From positions 77,828,186 through 77,892,185 of the forward strand of contig CM056743.1 in assembly GCA_029851415.1 (NCBI GenBank): a stretch of DNA of 64,000 nt, given 5' to 3'. The notes beneath the pieces are model-generated. The model did not search any database and was not told the origin of the DNA. It was given only the letters and a program-made list of their open reading frames with translations. Every line of letters starts with the position of its first letter. Position 1 is the first letter of the stretch. A program made the translations under genes and the position numbers. This document shows positions 26,401 to 35,380 of this stretch, one piece after another. This DNA is from Eretmocerus hayati (Eukaryota > Arthropoda > Insecta > Hymenoptera > Aphelinidae).

Positions 26401-27199
26401 TTACTTTCAGTATTCAGATCGATTGAAGTGGATTGAGATCCCGATATTCCCAATACTGAAATACAGTACTGAAATCGATTCGGGCAGGTAGGATTTTAAG
26501 TCCTCAATACTGATATCCAGCATTCAAATCGATTCAAGTAGATAGGATATAAGATCTGCAATGCTGTAAATCAGTATTGAGATCGATTGGGGCAGATAGG
26601 ATTTCGAGTCCTCAATACTGATATCTAGCATTCAATCCGATTCAGGTAAATATCATATGAGGTCTGCAATGTTGAAAATCAGTATTGAAATCGATTGAAG
26701 CGGATTGAGAACCCGATGTTTCCAATACTGAAAAACAGTTCTGGAATCGATTGGGGCAGTTAGGATTTCAAGTCCTCAATACTGAAATCCAGCATCCAAA
26801 TCGATTCAAGTAGATAGGATATAAGGTTTCTAATGCTTACTTCCAGTATTGAGATCGATTGAAGTGGATTGAGATAGCGATCTACCCAATACTGAGAGAC
26901 AGTACTCAAATCGATTCAGGTTATTAGAATATAAGGGCTAGAATACTCACAGTCAGTATCGAGACCGATTGAAGTGGGTTGAGATCTCGAAGTTCCCAAT
27001 ACTCGAAAACAGTACTGGATTCGACTGGGCAGATAGGATTTCAAGTCCCCAATACTGATATTCAGCATTCAAATCGATTCAGGACGATAAATAAACTCGC
27101 CAATGCTCATAGTCAGTATTGGAACCGATAGACGTAGTGTGAGTTATTGAACTTCCCATTACTAAAAGTTAGTATTGGAATCGATTGAGGCCGATAGAA
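23441..27199. repeat. Satellite A array, right copy
   Basis: Antiparallel counterpart of 466-3969, with ~164-bp units made of ~55-bp dyad-containing subunits (CAGTATTGAGATCGAT, CAGTACTGGAATCGA and similar). A ~0.9-kb block recurs around 24480, 25430 and 26370 (landmark GGATATGAGGTTTCTGATGC). Long open stretches here (for example 144 codons at 23704-24138) come from the repeat and are not genes. Confidence 0.8.
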
Positions 27200-27461
27200 T
27201 TCGAGTTGCTGACGCTAGGCGGCGTTTCGGTGACCATCTCAGTTTGCATCCAAATATCATGGGATTCCTTTCTCGCAAGCGACGAACCATCTCTCCTGTT
27301 CCTATATAAGACTGATGAGTGACAGAACCTCCAAATAGCGTTTAGTTATGTAATGCGATGATATGTTAATGCGATCATGATTAAAATAAGTATTGGATTG
27401 TATTGAAACCTTACCTGTGATGTGAGTGATGTATATGTGAGACGTTGATTTGTAATAATGA
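27200..27461 (+). other. Unique island inside the satellite element (right copy), with TATA-like box
   Basis: Reverse-complement partner of 211-465. It holds CCTATATAAGACTGATGAG at 27300-27318, a TATA-like box pointing toward the A' array and the outer end of the element. It is preserved in both copies while the surrounding satellites differ in number. No convincing coding region. Confidence 0.5.
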
Positions 27462-28380
27462 CTGAAAGTCAGTATTGAGGTCGATTGAGGCCGATTGAGT
27501 TCTCGATGTTCCCAATACTGAAAATCAGTATTGGAATCGATTGAGGCGGATAGGATTTCGGATATCCAATACTGATTTCCAGCATTCAAATCGATTCAGA
27601 TGAATAGGATATGAGGTGTCCAATGATTCTATTCAGTATTGAGTTCGATTGAGGTTCCAATACAGAATAACAGTATTGGAATCGATTGAGGCGGATAGGA
27701 TTTCGGATATCCAATACTGATTTCCAGCATTCAAATCGATTCAGATGAATAGGATATGAGGTGTCCAATGATTCTATTCAGTATTGAGTTCGATTGAGGT
27801 TCCAATACAGAATAACAGTATTGAAATTGATTGAGGCGGATTGGATTTCGGATATCCAATACTGATTTCCAGCATTCAAATCGATTCAGATGAATAGGAT
27901 ATAAGGTGTCCAATGAATCTTATCCAGTATTGAGTTCGATTGAGGTTCCAATGCAGAATAACAGTATTGGAATCGATTGAGGCGGATAAGATTTCGGATA
28001 TCCAATACTGATGTCCAGCATTCAAATCGATTCAGATGAATAGGATATGAGGTGTCCAATGATTCTATTCAGTATTGAGTTCGATTGAGGTTCCAATACA
28101 GAATAACAGTATTGAAATCGATTGAGGCGGATTGGATTTCGGATATCCAATACTGATTTCCAGCATTCAAATCGATTCAGATGAATAGGATATAAGGTGT
28201 CCAATGATTCTACTCAGTATTGAGTTCGATTGAGGTTCCAATGCAGAATAATAGTATTGGAATCGATTGAGGCGGATAGGATTTCGGATATCCAATACTG
28301 ATTTCCAGCATTCAAATCGATTCAGATGAATAGGATATAAGGTCTCCAATGATTCTAGTCAGTATTGAGGTCGATTGGCA
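27462..28380. repeat. A' satellite array (145-bp unit)
   Basis: Near-identical units at 145-146 bp spacing (start points 27586, 27731, 28022 and 28167 share the same internal sequence, with one further unit between 27731 and 28022). Landmarks are GGATATCCAATACTGA and TTCAAATCGATTCAGATGAA. It is related to satellite A by the AATACTGA/CAGTATTG words but is more homogeneous, suggesting a more recent amplification. Confidence 0.8.
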
Positions 28381-28577
28381 ATCTCTCTCTCAATGCGTAT
28401 AGTCGGCATTGGTAAAGATTGGTCAACACTGTTTGAATCCCGATCAACATCATTGATCGCGATTGAACTCCAATCTTCTCCAATCCTGAAAATCATGTTT
28501 CAAATTCATCATAAGTTTCTAGATTCAGATCGATTGAGTGTTTTTCTATCGAATCCAATCGAACTTTTGCAGCAGGG

Positions 28578-28713
28578 GATGGGTCCGCGACGCGACATCG
28601 CACTTGGTGGGGAAACGGGCGAAGCTCCGTCAGAAACGCTGACGGTGCACCTGGTGCATCGTCAGGTGACGGGGAGAGGCGCGAGCCAGAGGCTCGAGAC
28701 TCACCACGTCACA
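28578..28713 (-). repeat. Retroelement 1, 3' LTR, proximal half
   Basis: These 136 bp equal 38191-38326 with two adjacent mismatches (GG for AA near 28611). In element orientation the LTR starts TGTGACGTGG at 28713. It is cut at GA by the right satellite element; the rest of the LTR is at 16589-16744. Just inside the LTR, in element orientation, I see no polypurine tract, which is unusual for a retrotransposon. Confidence 0.8.
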
Positions 28714-29507
28714 GGCGTGCCTGGCCGGAGACCCGCATCGTCCCCGATGCATGACCCATATCACAATATGAATCAGCTGTGGCCTCTTGAACGGCCTTCG
28801 AGTCATATGATTTGAAAAATCATATGTGTTGCTGAGCGTTCGCGCGAGCGAACGCGTGTTAGTATATGTGTGTGTGATATTCTTGGTAGAGCGAGAGTGT
28901 CGTTGTTCGTGATTGTCGCGTATACATTTCATATTATATCGCGAACTCTCTCTCGGTATAATCGTTTAGACCTTAAGTGATTTCATTCCCTTATATCTAT
29001 AAACAATCTTCAAGTTATTTTCGATTATTCTGATTATAAAATTACAAAAGTTTAAAAAAAAAATTTCTCAATTGTTAATAACAATTTCAATTGTTTATAA
29101 ATATTTTTGTACCTTATCCTAATGGAATGTTTCATTCTAGTGATATTTATTCCCAAAAATTCATTTCTCGTGAATATCCCAATGAATAAATAAATAATAT
29201 AAGTTTTTGCAACTGTGTGCGCGAAGTTGTAAAAAAATGAGACTTCTCTTCATTATTTACAGTGCGAGAAGTAATGCGTGAATGACTTCTCGCACAGTTT
29301 TACATTTACGCACTGATGAAGTGTGCGTAAATGTAACTTCTCGCTCTAATGCATTTTCATTCACGCACAGTTCCAAAATATGATGTCACGTCATCCCTCT
29401 GAATTTGGCCTTTCTTGAAAACTTCGTTCTCCAGATGATCTTGCTCGGACAGTGGTGCATTTAATTACAACTTCGCGCACAGTTGCAAAAAATAGTATAC
29501 GCAACAC

Positions 29508-29726
29508 GTGCGAGAAGTTTCCGCACACGTTGCCAACTCGCGCGAGAAGTAACATTTACGCACACTTCGAAACTTCTCGCACACCTAGAAGTACATATTT
29601 ACGCACGCTCGCTTCGCGAGCATGCGTAAATGTGTTCTTCTGGGTGTGCGAGAAGTTTCGAAGTGTGCGTAAATGTTACTTCTCGCACTCGTTTGGCAAC
29701 TTGTGCGGAAATTGACCTTCTCGCAC
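29508..29726. repeat. Foldback/hairpin element, ~105-bp arms
   Basis: Arms 29508-29612 and 29616-29726 are largely complementary around a 3-nt centre (GCTCGC TTC GCGAGC at 29607-29621). Both arms alternate the words GTGCGAGAAGT and GTGCGTAAATG; more copies lie upstream at 29215-29370. It could be a MITE or foldback element and would form a long hairpin in RNA. Confidence 0.7.
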
Positions 29727-31895
29727 TTGTTACGTAATATACTAATTAATAATAGTATTACAAACTATGAATATTGACCTTAATTAAAATGACGAACGTA
29801 ATGCCAGTTTACATATAATATAGTTAGTCGCATAAGTATTGAATCTTTCCAGATCCAAAGAGCTCGAGCTTAAAGCTGAGGAGGCAGATTGACATACATA
29901 TATATGTCATACCACGATTTCTTGCTTTGCTCATAGATATACAATGCGAGGTGCTTGACTCTACATAATGGGCTGCTGATGACGACGCCCAGCGATAAAA
30001 TTTTATGGCTTGCAGCTGCTGAGATCTTTTTTTTTTCTCTCGACTGCTCTTTGAGTGTTATTTCTCTTCTAGCTTTAGAACATTGGATATCGTTATTGTT
30101 TATACATTATTATGGATTTTTCACAAAAATTGCATTGAAACTAGTTTGTTGGAGTCGGAAAAATTACGGAATATTGATGATATAATTTTTCAAAATTTTG
30201 AGATTTTCGGAATTTTCCACTATCTATCCTTGTTCTACTCAAAAAGAGGTTCATTTTAAGCTCTCGAACGTCAAAATCGGATCAAAATTGGCGGATATAT
30301 AGCGGTTTCAAAGTTGATCATTTTTGGTGCGATGCGATGCATTTTTCCGGGAATTTGACTAATTTACGGGGAAGATATTCAATTTTGAGGGTCGGACGTT
30401 CTCGTTACAAGTAATAGACATCCCAAGGGTGATGTTTACAGAGTTTCAAAGTGAAATTCGCTAAATTGGGGTTTCTACAGCGTTGCAATCCCTTGAAAGT
30501 CGGCTTTTTTTGACATTTTCACTCGATAAAAGTTGAACTTCCGTATCGTCGATTTTGGTGCTTCTCACTTGACTTTGCAGTCAAAAACAGTTAGATGCTT
30601 TTTTTTCTAGTTCAAAGATGTAAAACAACTGTAATTTGGCTGACTTTTACAAATTTTCGGAATGCAAGCATAGGATTTAGAGGGTTGCGCAAACGCTGGA
30701 CTTTAGACAAAAAAAATGTAATTTTTCGATGAGGTAACTCTAATTCTAGGTTTCTGCTACTACAGAAGGGCCTTCTGATTATTGGAATTGATAACTAAAT
30801 AGTTCTATTATGATAATAACGTGTTACAACATTAATTTTCCAGAAATTCGAAGTGTGGAACCATTTTGAAATGTCGAAAGTCGGCTTTTTTCAGTTTTCG
30901 AGCGAAAAATTTCAAACCTTCATATCTCACTTTTAATGTGCGCCAAACGTGTCTTGGCTCCGGAAATCATTGAATACTCTAGGCTTCACATCCAACAATG
31001 AGAATTAAACGTTACATGGTCAACTTTTTGAAAATTTCTGCCTTTTTAGAGGAAATCTTATACTATGGCTCTGGAGTCCCTTTTATGGTATATTTTTGGG
31101 CATTCCTCTGTGTTCCTCATTCTGAAATTCTGGGGGACTGCTGTATTGTGTTAAATCGAGTACCTGTGTATATAGAGTAGTGAATGTATGGTTTTGCGCG
31201 GGTGTTCTATCGATTTTGAGACTGTGGGGGGGTGTTGACTGGTTAAAGTGCTCGCGCTGAACGAAATTTTGGTGTACTGCGTGTTTTTATGCAACTCCCG
31301 AACAAAACGTCCGTTCTTGCTGAAATTTGAACGGTATCATCTGAGGACCATATGAAAGGTATTCCAAGTGGAATTTTCCGAAATTTTTGAAAATTCGTGA
31401 AAATTTTTTTTTGAAGTGCGGGCATCTGTAATGCGATACATGCGTGGGTCGGTCGAGGTTTGCGATAATCGCTCGCTGAAATCCTTTCTTCGCTGAAGTT
31501 TAGATGCTGAAATGATTCAATACATCCGGATGAGGAATTGTTTTGCTTACTGTTCGAATATTGCTACACTGTTGCCAGATTAAGACTTCCATAAGGTAAG
31601 TACCTCTATGTGTTTTATCGCATGGCTGTGGTGGGGAATTTTTCCGTTCGGAGTCTGCTCTCGATGTCGATTTCGAAATTGGCGACTGCTCTTCAGTTCA
31701 CCCATCGCGACTTACAGTGTCGGTTCTAAGTGTCGCAGTGTAGTGACCCGTGTTGTTTATGATAAAAAAGAGTGAAAGTGTAAAAGTGATGGTGTTCATT
31801 GCTTTTCAGAGATTGTTCGTGTCATGTCGCGGCATTGATGGAAGTGACAACCGTCACGCGCGTCTCCGAAACCAACGTTCTTGAAATTGAGTTTG

Positions 31896-31922
31896 TTTTT
31901 TTTTTTTTTTTTTTTTTTTTTT
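31896..31922. repeat. Homopolymer T run (27 nt)
   Basis: Uninterrupted T run; it could be the A-tail of a minus-strand retroposed copy, but I recognise no adjacent element. Confidence 0.6.
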
Positions 31923-32852
31923 AAGTTTCCATGTGTAAATTTGTTGCTTTAAAGTGTAGTTCATTAATTTCACCCATTAGATATCCATAAAATGAAATAT
32001 TCTACCATTAAATTCCACTAGAGTTGACTTTACTTGAAAAATAAAGATTGCATTTAAATTTTGAATTCAAGTTTTGACCTATAATTTCCTGAATCTTTCA
32101 AGTTACTTTGCTCAAGTTTTTGGACTCCAGAGCTTAACCGCCCCATGCGAAGTATATCAGAGAAGTTCTTTTTCTATTATACTTTTTTTCTCTTTTTGAA
32201 TTTTGGTATGAAATTTTTTTGATTTTCTACTACAGAAACAAGGCCTTTTACTTAGAATTCTGGAATGATGCTAGTTTGACTTTTTGAAATCGAATGTGAT
32301 TCTCTTTGAATAAGTATCTTTTACCTTTTTGGACTCAAAATTTTTTTGAATGGCTTTCCTTGGATTTCGCTTCGCATGGAGTTTTTCGTTATATAAAATA
32401 TTTTGTAAACTTTCGGAACTTCACCAGTTTTTGATGTTTTCTCAGAGTATTTTCGGTTCTTATAACCTAGGCTTAACTTAGTTCTGGCTAGTCGCTGATG
32501 ATGTTGCCGCAGACGATCTTCCGTGGAGGACTTCATGGACGGTGGGGAGGACGAGGTGGTGGTAAGTGCGCCTAGGTGTCTCTATGAGTTTTTTTGTTGA
32601 ATCTTATCGGCGCTGATGAGTGCGCGCTCGCTGTCCCCCTTGATCCGACGGCGAGCGTACTGACCGGTGTTGAACTTGGAACTTCTGCATTACCACTGTA
32701 AAATTTTGTATTTTCTAAGCCAGTTTTCAATTCTTTCTTCGCATTTGGAAGACAAGTCTTGGTAGTTGAATGTGAGCCTCGTGCCTGGGCCGGAGTTTCG
32801 ACGGCTAAGGACGAGGTCGCGAATTCTGCTATGGATTTATCTTGTGTTATTT

Positions 32853-35318
32853 CTATGAAATATTGCAGATTGCTTGATTCTGTCTATTTTTAATTCTTCT
32901 AGCTATTGACGTGGTTTTGACGTCTCCAGAAGCACGTCCCTGGGCCGGAGTACTTAATAACGGCCAAGGGCGCCTGCACTGAAGCGTCACATTCAAATTG
33001 CCCAATTTTAATGATAAAATTCTTAATTTCTGAGCTGTGTAGGTTGCTTTTGAGGTACTATTTCGCACATCTGCTCCTTTTCTAGTTGGAAATCTGAGGA
33101 AAGTTTTTGTGAAGTCGTTCATGATTTTCATATTTCCAATCGAAAAATTTGAATGCCCGAGCTTAATCAATTTCGTATATGCAACTGATACTTGACTGCC
33201 AGCAGAAATCATCAACTCGTGCGCGTACTCATCTCTCCAAACATACAGAGTAGTGGATAATGAATTAAAGAAATAATTGGAACGATACTTGTCATGCTCA
33301 TCAAGGAGAGTAGCTGAAGTCTGCTTGTGTGGCATTTGGATTGTTGTTTGAGAGATAACGTCATCAGATTTTCCCATAGAATCCGTCTGCTGCTGTTCCC
33401 CAAGTGCTCTGGCTCTCCATTTCAATGTTAGAATTGATTGTGGGCAGCTCGTGTTCTCATTCTCTACGATGTTGATGAGCCAAGTAACCCGTGGAAGAAC
33501 CATCTTCCAATCTGAATGGTTTGCTCGGGGCGCCTTGCGTGATTTTTGGGAGGTTGGGCGGATTTTCTCGATCACGAGAATGTCCACTGGTGCTTCAGAT
33601 GTACCACGTTCATTCAATCCAAAAGCTTCTGCGAACTCGATAAATATGATATTAGAAGTGTTGATTTGATAACTCGCAGTTATACCTGGCGGCTCAAAGT
33701 ACGTAATCGGATTCAGCACAAGTCCAGCAAAAACTACCATCGGAGTTATTTTCTTGAAGAAATCAGTCATCTCCCGGAAAATTGCGAGTGACAAGATTTG
33801 GTTTATTCCAATTGATACCGAATGGCCCACCTCTCTATTTGAGATGTGTGGTTTCCGGCTATGAGGAGATTCCTTGATGCTTAATTTCAACAGATTCATG
33901 CTAATGAACTTCCTGAGAAAAGTGCCGGAATCAAAAAGGTTGCATTTTGTTAGTTGATCAATAATTGTATTTGGGAACTGAATTTCCTGAAATATTTCCA
34001 GGCCCATTTTATGCTTTTGGAGACACACTCCAAATGTCTCGACGACTCCATATACATTTTTCGAAGAAGAAAATGAAATACTTGCTTCATTACAACATGA
34101 CCGATATTTTACTGCGAAGATTCTTTGCAAAGTTCGCGCTTGCTCGTTGTCGTCAAGTACCCAAGGAGGCTTCTCACGTGGCGGTCGAGCGGATGCCACT
34201 TGATATTTTTCAAAAACTGCTGAATGCGATTGGACGCGACTGTTTCGCACTTCAGAACGCCGCTGAACTTGAGAACTTCTTGAAGACTCGTTCCCATCAC
34301 TTGGAAGGTTCTCGGCTCGACGTGCGAAGTCGAGTCCATTTTCGTCGAGTCCGCGGTTCTGCTCGCCGGTATTGCGTGGGATTGCGCTCGCGGATAGCTG
34401 AGTCGCGGGCAGCGATGTAAGATTTTTACACAATGAATCTGAATGCGACTGATTATATCCTCCAATGTCGCTCGCGAGCGTGTAAATTTGATCGCGATTA
34501 CTTTGTTTTTCAAGAAGCTGTGCCTCGGCTATAGGGGTATTCATATATAATTTGTGAATATTGTGTATAGCATCGTCCCCATCGATGCTTTTCATATTCC
34601 GAGAAAATGTGATAATTTTCCTCAGCTTTGCTACTATGAATTTGTTACAGTTTCCTGCGATGGAATTTTCGAAATTGATATCTCTCGCAGCATGTGTGAC
34701 AGACACTTGACTCTTTTTTACAAGACTCATGTACTTGAGCTCTATCATTTTGATCAAAATTGACGGCACTTTCATGTTCATTCCATTCACAACGGGAATC
34801 GGAAAACTCTTGAATCTGAGGCAGCGGGCTTTGGGGTCTGAATTACCTCCATATTTCAACAAATGGTCCCTCCTAATCAATCCATCACATTTCACTAATG
34901 TGATGTCGGGGACAACAGAAAATTGCCTGCGCATGCGATTAATTCGCGTATGATTGATTCCCATTGATTTAAACTCATTTCTGGCCATGCCATGAATGGA
35001 TGAAATTTCAAATCTGTCAATCGTATTAAGATGCTCGACTCTAATTGGCTCGCTTATACACTCATCAGTCCCGGAGTCTATACATAGCATTGATACTTCG
35101 TCTATCATTCTACGACTTTTGGAGTCTGCAACTGGGAAAATATTCTCAATTTCCAAGGATTGAGTAGAAAAATTCACATAAGTTTGAGGCAGAGGTGAAA
35201 ATTCATCAATATTACTTCTTTCTCCTATTTTATATAACGATTCGTCATCGGACGATATTTTTTCATTTGGAGGTGATTCGAGCCGTGATTTTCTATAATT
35301 TTCCTTTTGGCTTACCAT
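32853..35318 (-). CDS. Retropepsin-containing ORF of retroelement 1 (pro; 821 aa)
   Basis: Second ORF of retroelement 1. Residues ~78-155 form a retropepsin domain: catalytic triad DSG at 81-83 in the context CIDSGTDECIS, and a flap/C-terminal motif GLIRRD at 146-151, equivalent to the usual GLLGRD. The stretch after it (GG-x4-KARCLR, then FPIPVV) matches the protease of retroelement 3 (KARCLR, QIPFV), confirming family membership. Residues ~260-400 are Ser/Arg/Asn-rich. From ~400 to 821 I recognise no domain and find no RT signature. The first ATG is at 35318, but the frame is open from 35393, so translation probably enters from gag by -1 frameshifting at 35390-35384; the ATG need not be the real start. 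Downstream is only non-coding DNA. Confidence 0.75.
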   Translation of the reverse strand: MVSQKENYRKSRLESPPNEKISSDDESLYKIGERSNIDEFSPLPQTYVNFSTQSLEIENIFPVADSKSRRMIDEVSMLCIDSGTDECISEPIRVEHLNTIDRFEISSIHGMARNEFKSMGINHTRINRMRRQFSVVPDITLVKCDGLIRRDHLLKYGGNSDPKARCLRFKSFPIPVVNGMNMKVPSILIKMIELKYMSLVKKSQVSVTHAARDINFENSIAGNCNKFIVAKLRKIITFSRNMKSIDGDDAIHNIHKLYMNTPIAEAQLLEKQSNRDQIYTLASDIGGYNQSHSDSLCKNLTSLPATQLSASAIPRNTGEQNRGLDENGLDFARRAENLPSDGNESSRSSQVQRRSEVRNSRVQSHSAVFEKYQVASARPPREKPPWVLDDNEQARTLQRIFAVKYRSCCNEASISFSSSKNVYGVVETFGVCLQKHKMGLEIFQEIQFPNTIIDQLTKCNLFDSGTFLRKFISMNLLKLSIKESPHSRKPHISNREVGHSVSIGINQILSLAIFREMTDFFKKITPMVVFAGLVLNPITYFEPPGITASYQINTSNIIFIEFAEAFGLNERGTSEAPVDILVIEKIRPTSQKSRKAPRANHSDWKMVLPRVTWLINIVENENTSCPQSILTLKWRARALGEQQQTDSMGKSDDVISQTTIQMPHKQTSATLLDEHDKYRSNYFFNSLSTTLYVWRDEYAHELMISAGSQVSVAYTKLIKLGHSNFSIGNMKIMNDFTKTFLRFPTRKGADVRNSTSKATYTAQKLRILSLKLGNLNVTLQCRRPWPLLSTPAQGRASGDVKTTSIARRIKNRQNQAICNIS

Positions 35319-35319
35319 A

Positions 35320-35339
35320 GACGCGATTTTGATCGCGTC
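35320..35339 (-). promoter_or_regulatory. Perfect hairpin between gag and pro of retroelement 1
   Basis: On the minus strand GACGCGAT-CAAA-ATCGCGTC forms an 8-bp stem with a 4-nt loop. It begins 44 nt after the slippery heptamer, farther than the usual 5-9 nt, so it may belong to a larger structure or be incidental. Confidence 0.4.
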
Positions 35340-35380
35340 ATTTACGCGCCCGGCGTCTGGGGACTGCGACGGACGGTTAA

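Larger units (their letters stand above)
18152..28577 (+). mobile_element. Satellite-filled TIR element, complete right copy (10,426 bp)
   Basis: The ends are CCCTGCTGCAAAAGATCGATTGG at the left and the reverse complement of CCCTGCTGCAAAAGTTCGATTGG at the right: 23 bp with one mismatch. The outer right flank is GATGGGTCC, the interior of the retroelement 1 LTR; intact LTR sequence at 38185-38200 reads GCGACGATGGGTCC. With the displaced left flank (16589) the insertion shows a 2-bp GA duplication. Contents in order: subterminal region, B satellite, A satellite, unique island, A' satellite, short subterminal region. No transposase is present, so it would be non-autonomous. The CCC...GGG ends resemble piggyBac ends, but the target is not TTAA; I leave the superfamily open. 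Confidence 0.75.
28714..32852. other. Non-coding 3' region of retroelement 1
   Basis: 4.1 kb where a gypsy-type pol would be expected. No frame exceeds about 100 codons and I see no RT, RNase H or integrase motif on either strand. It holds an inverted-repeat cluster (29200-29735), a 27-nt T run (31896-31922) and a repeated AAAGTCGGCTTTTTT phrase (about 30490 and 30880). Sequence at 29750-31450 is AT-rich and unremarkable. Confidence 0.55.

Noticed and set aside
1..28577. Pure assembly artefact as the explanation for the palindrome
   Set aside because: A fold-back artefact would give arms of equal content; here the arms differ by ~7 kb, by monomer order and by a private insertion. It is not fully excluded without reads.
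28375..28815. 146-codon plus-strand frame
   Set aside because: It crosses the end of the satellite element and the LTR fragment; the part after the junction reappears in the LTR copy at 38192-38380.
34109..34513. 134-codon minus-strand frame
   Set aside because: It overlaps the longer protease ORF of retroelement 1 in another frame and has no recognisable features.
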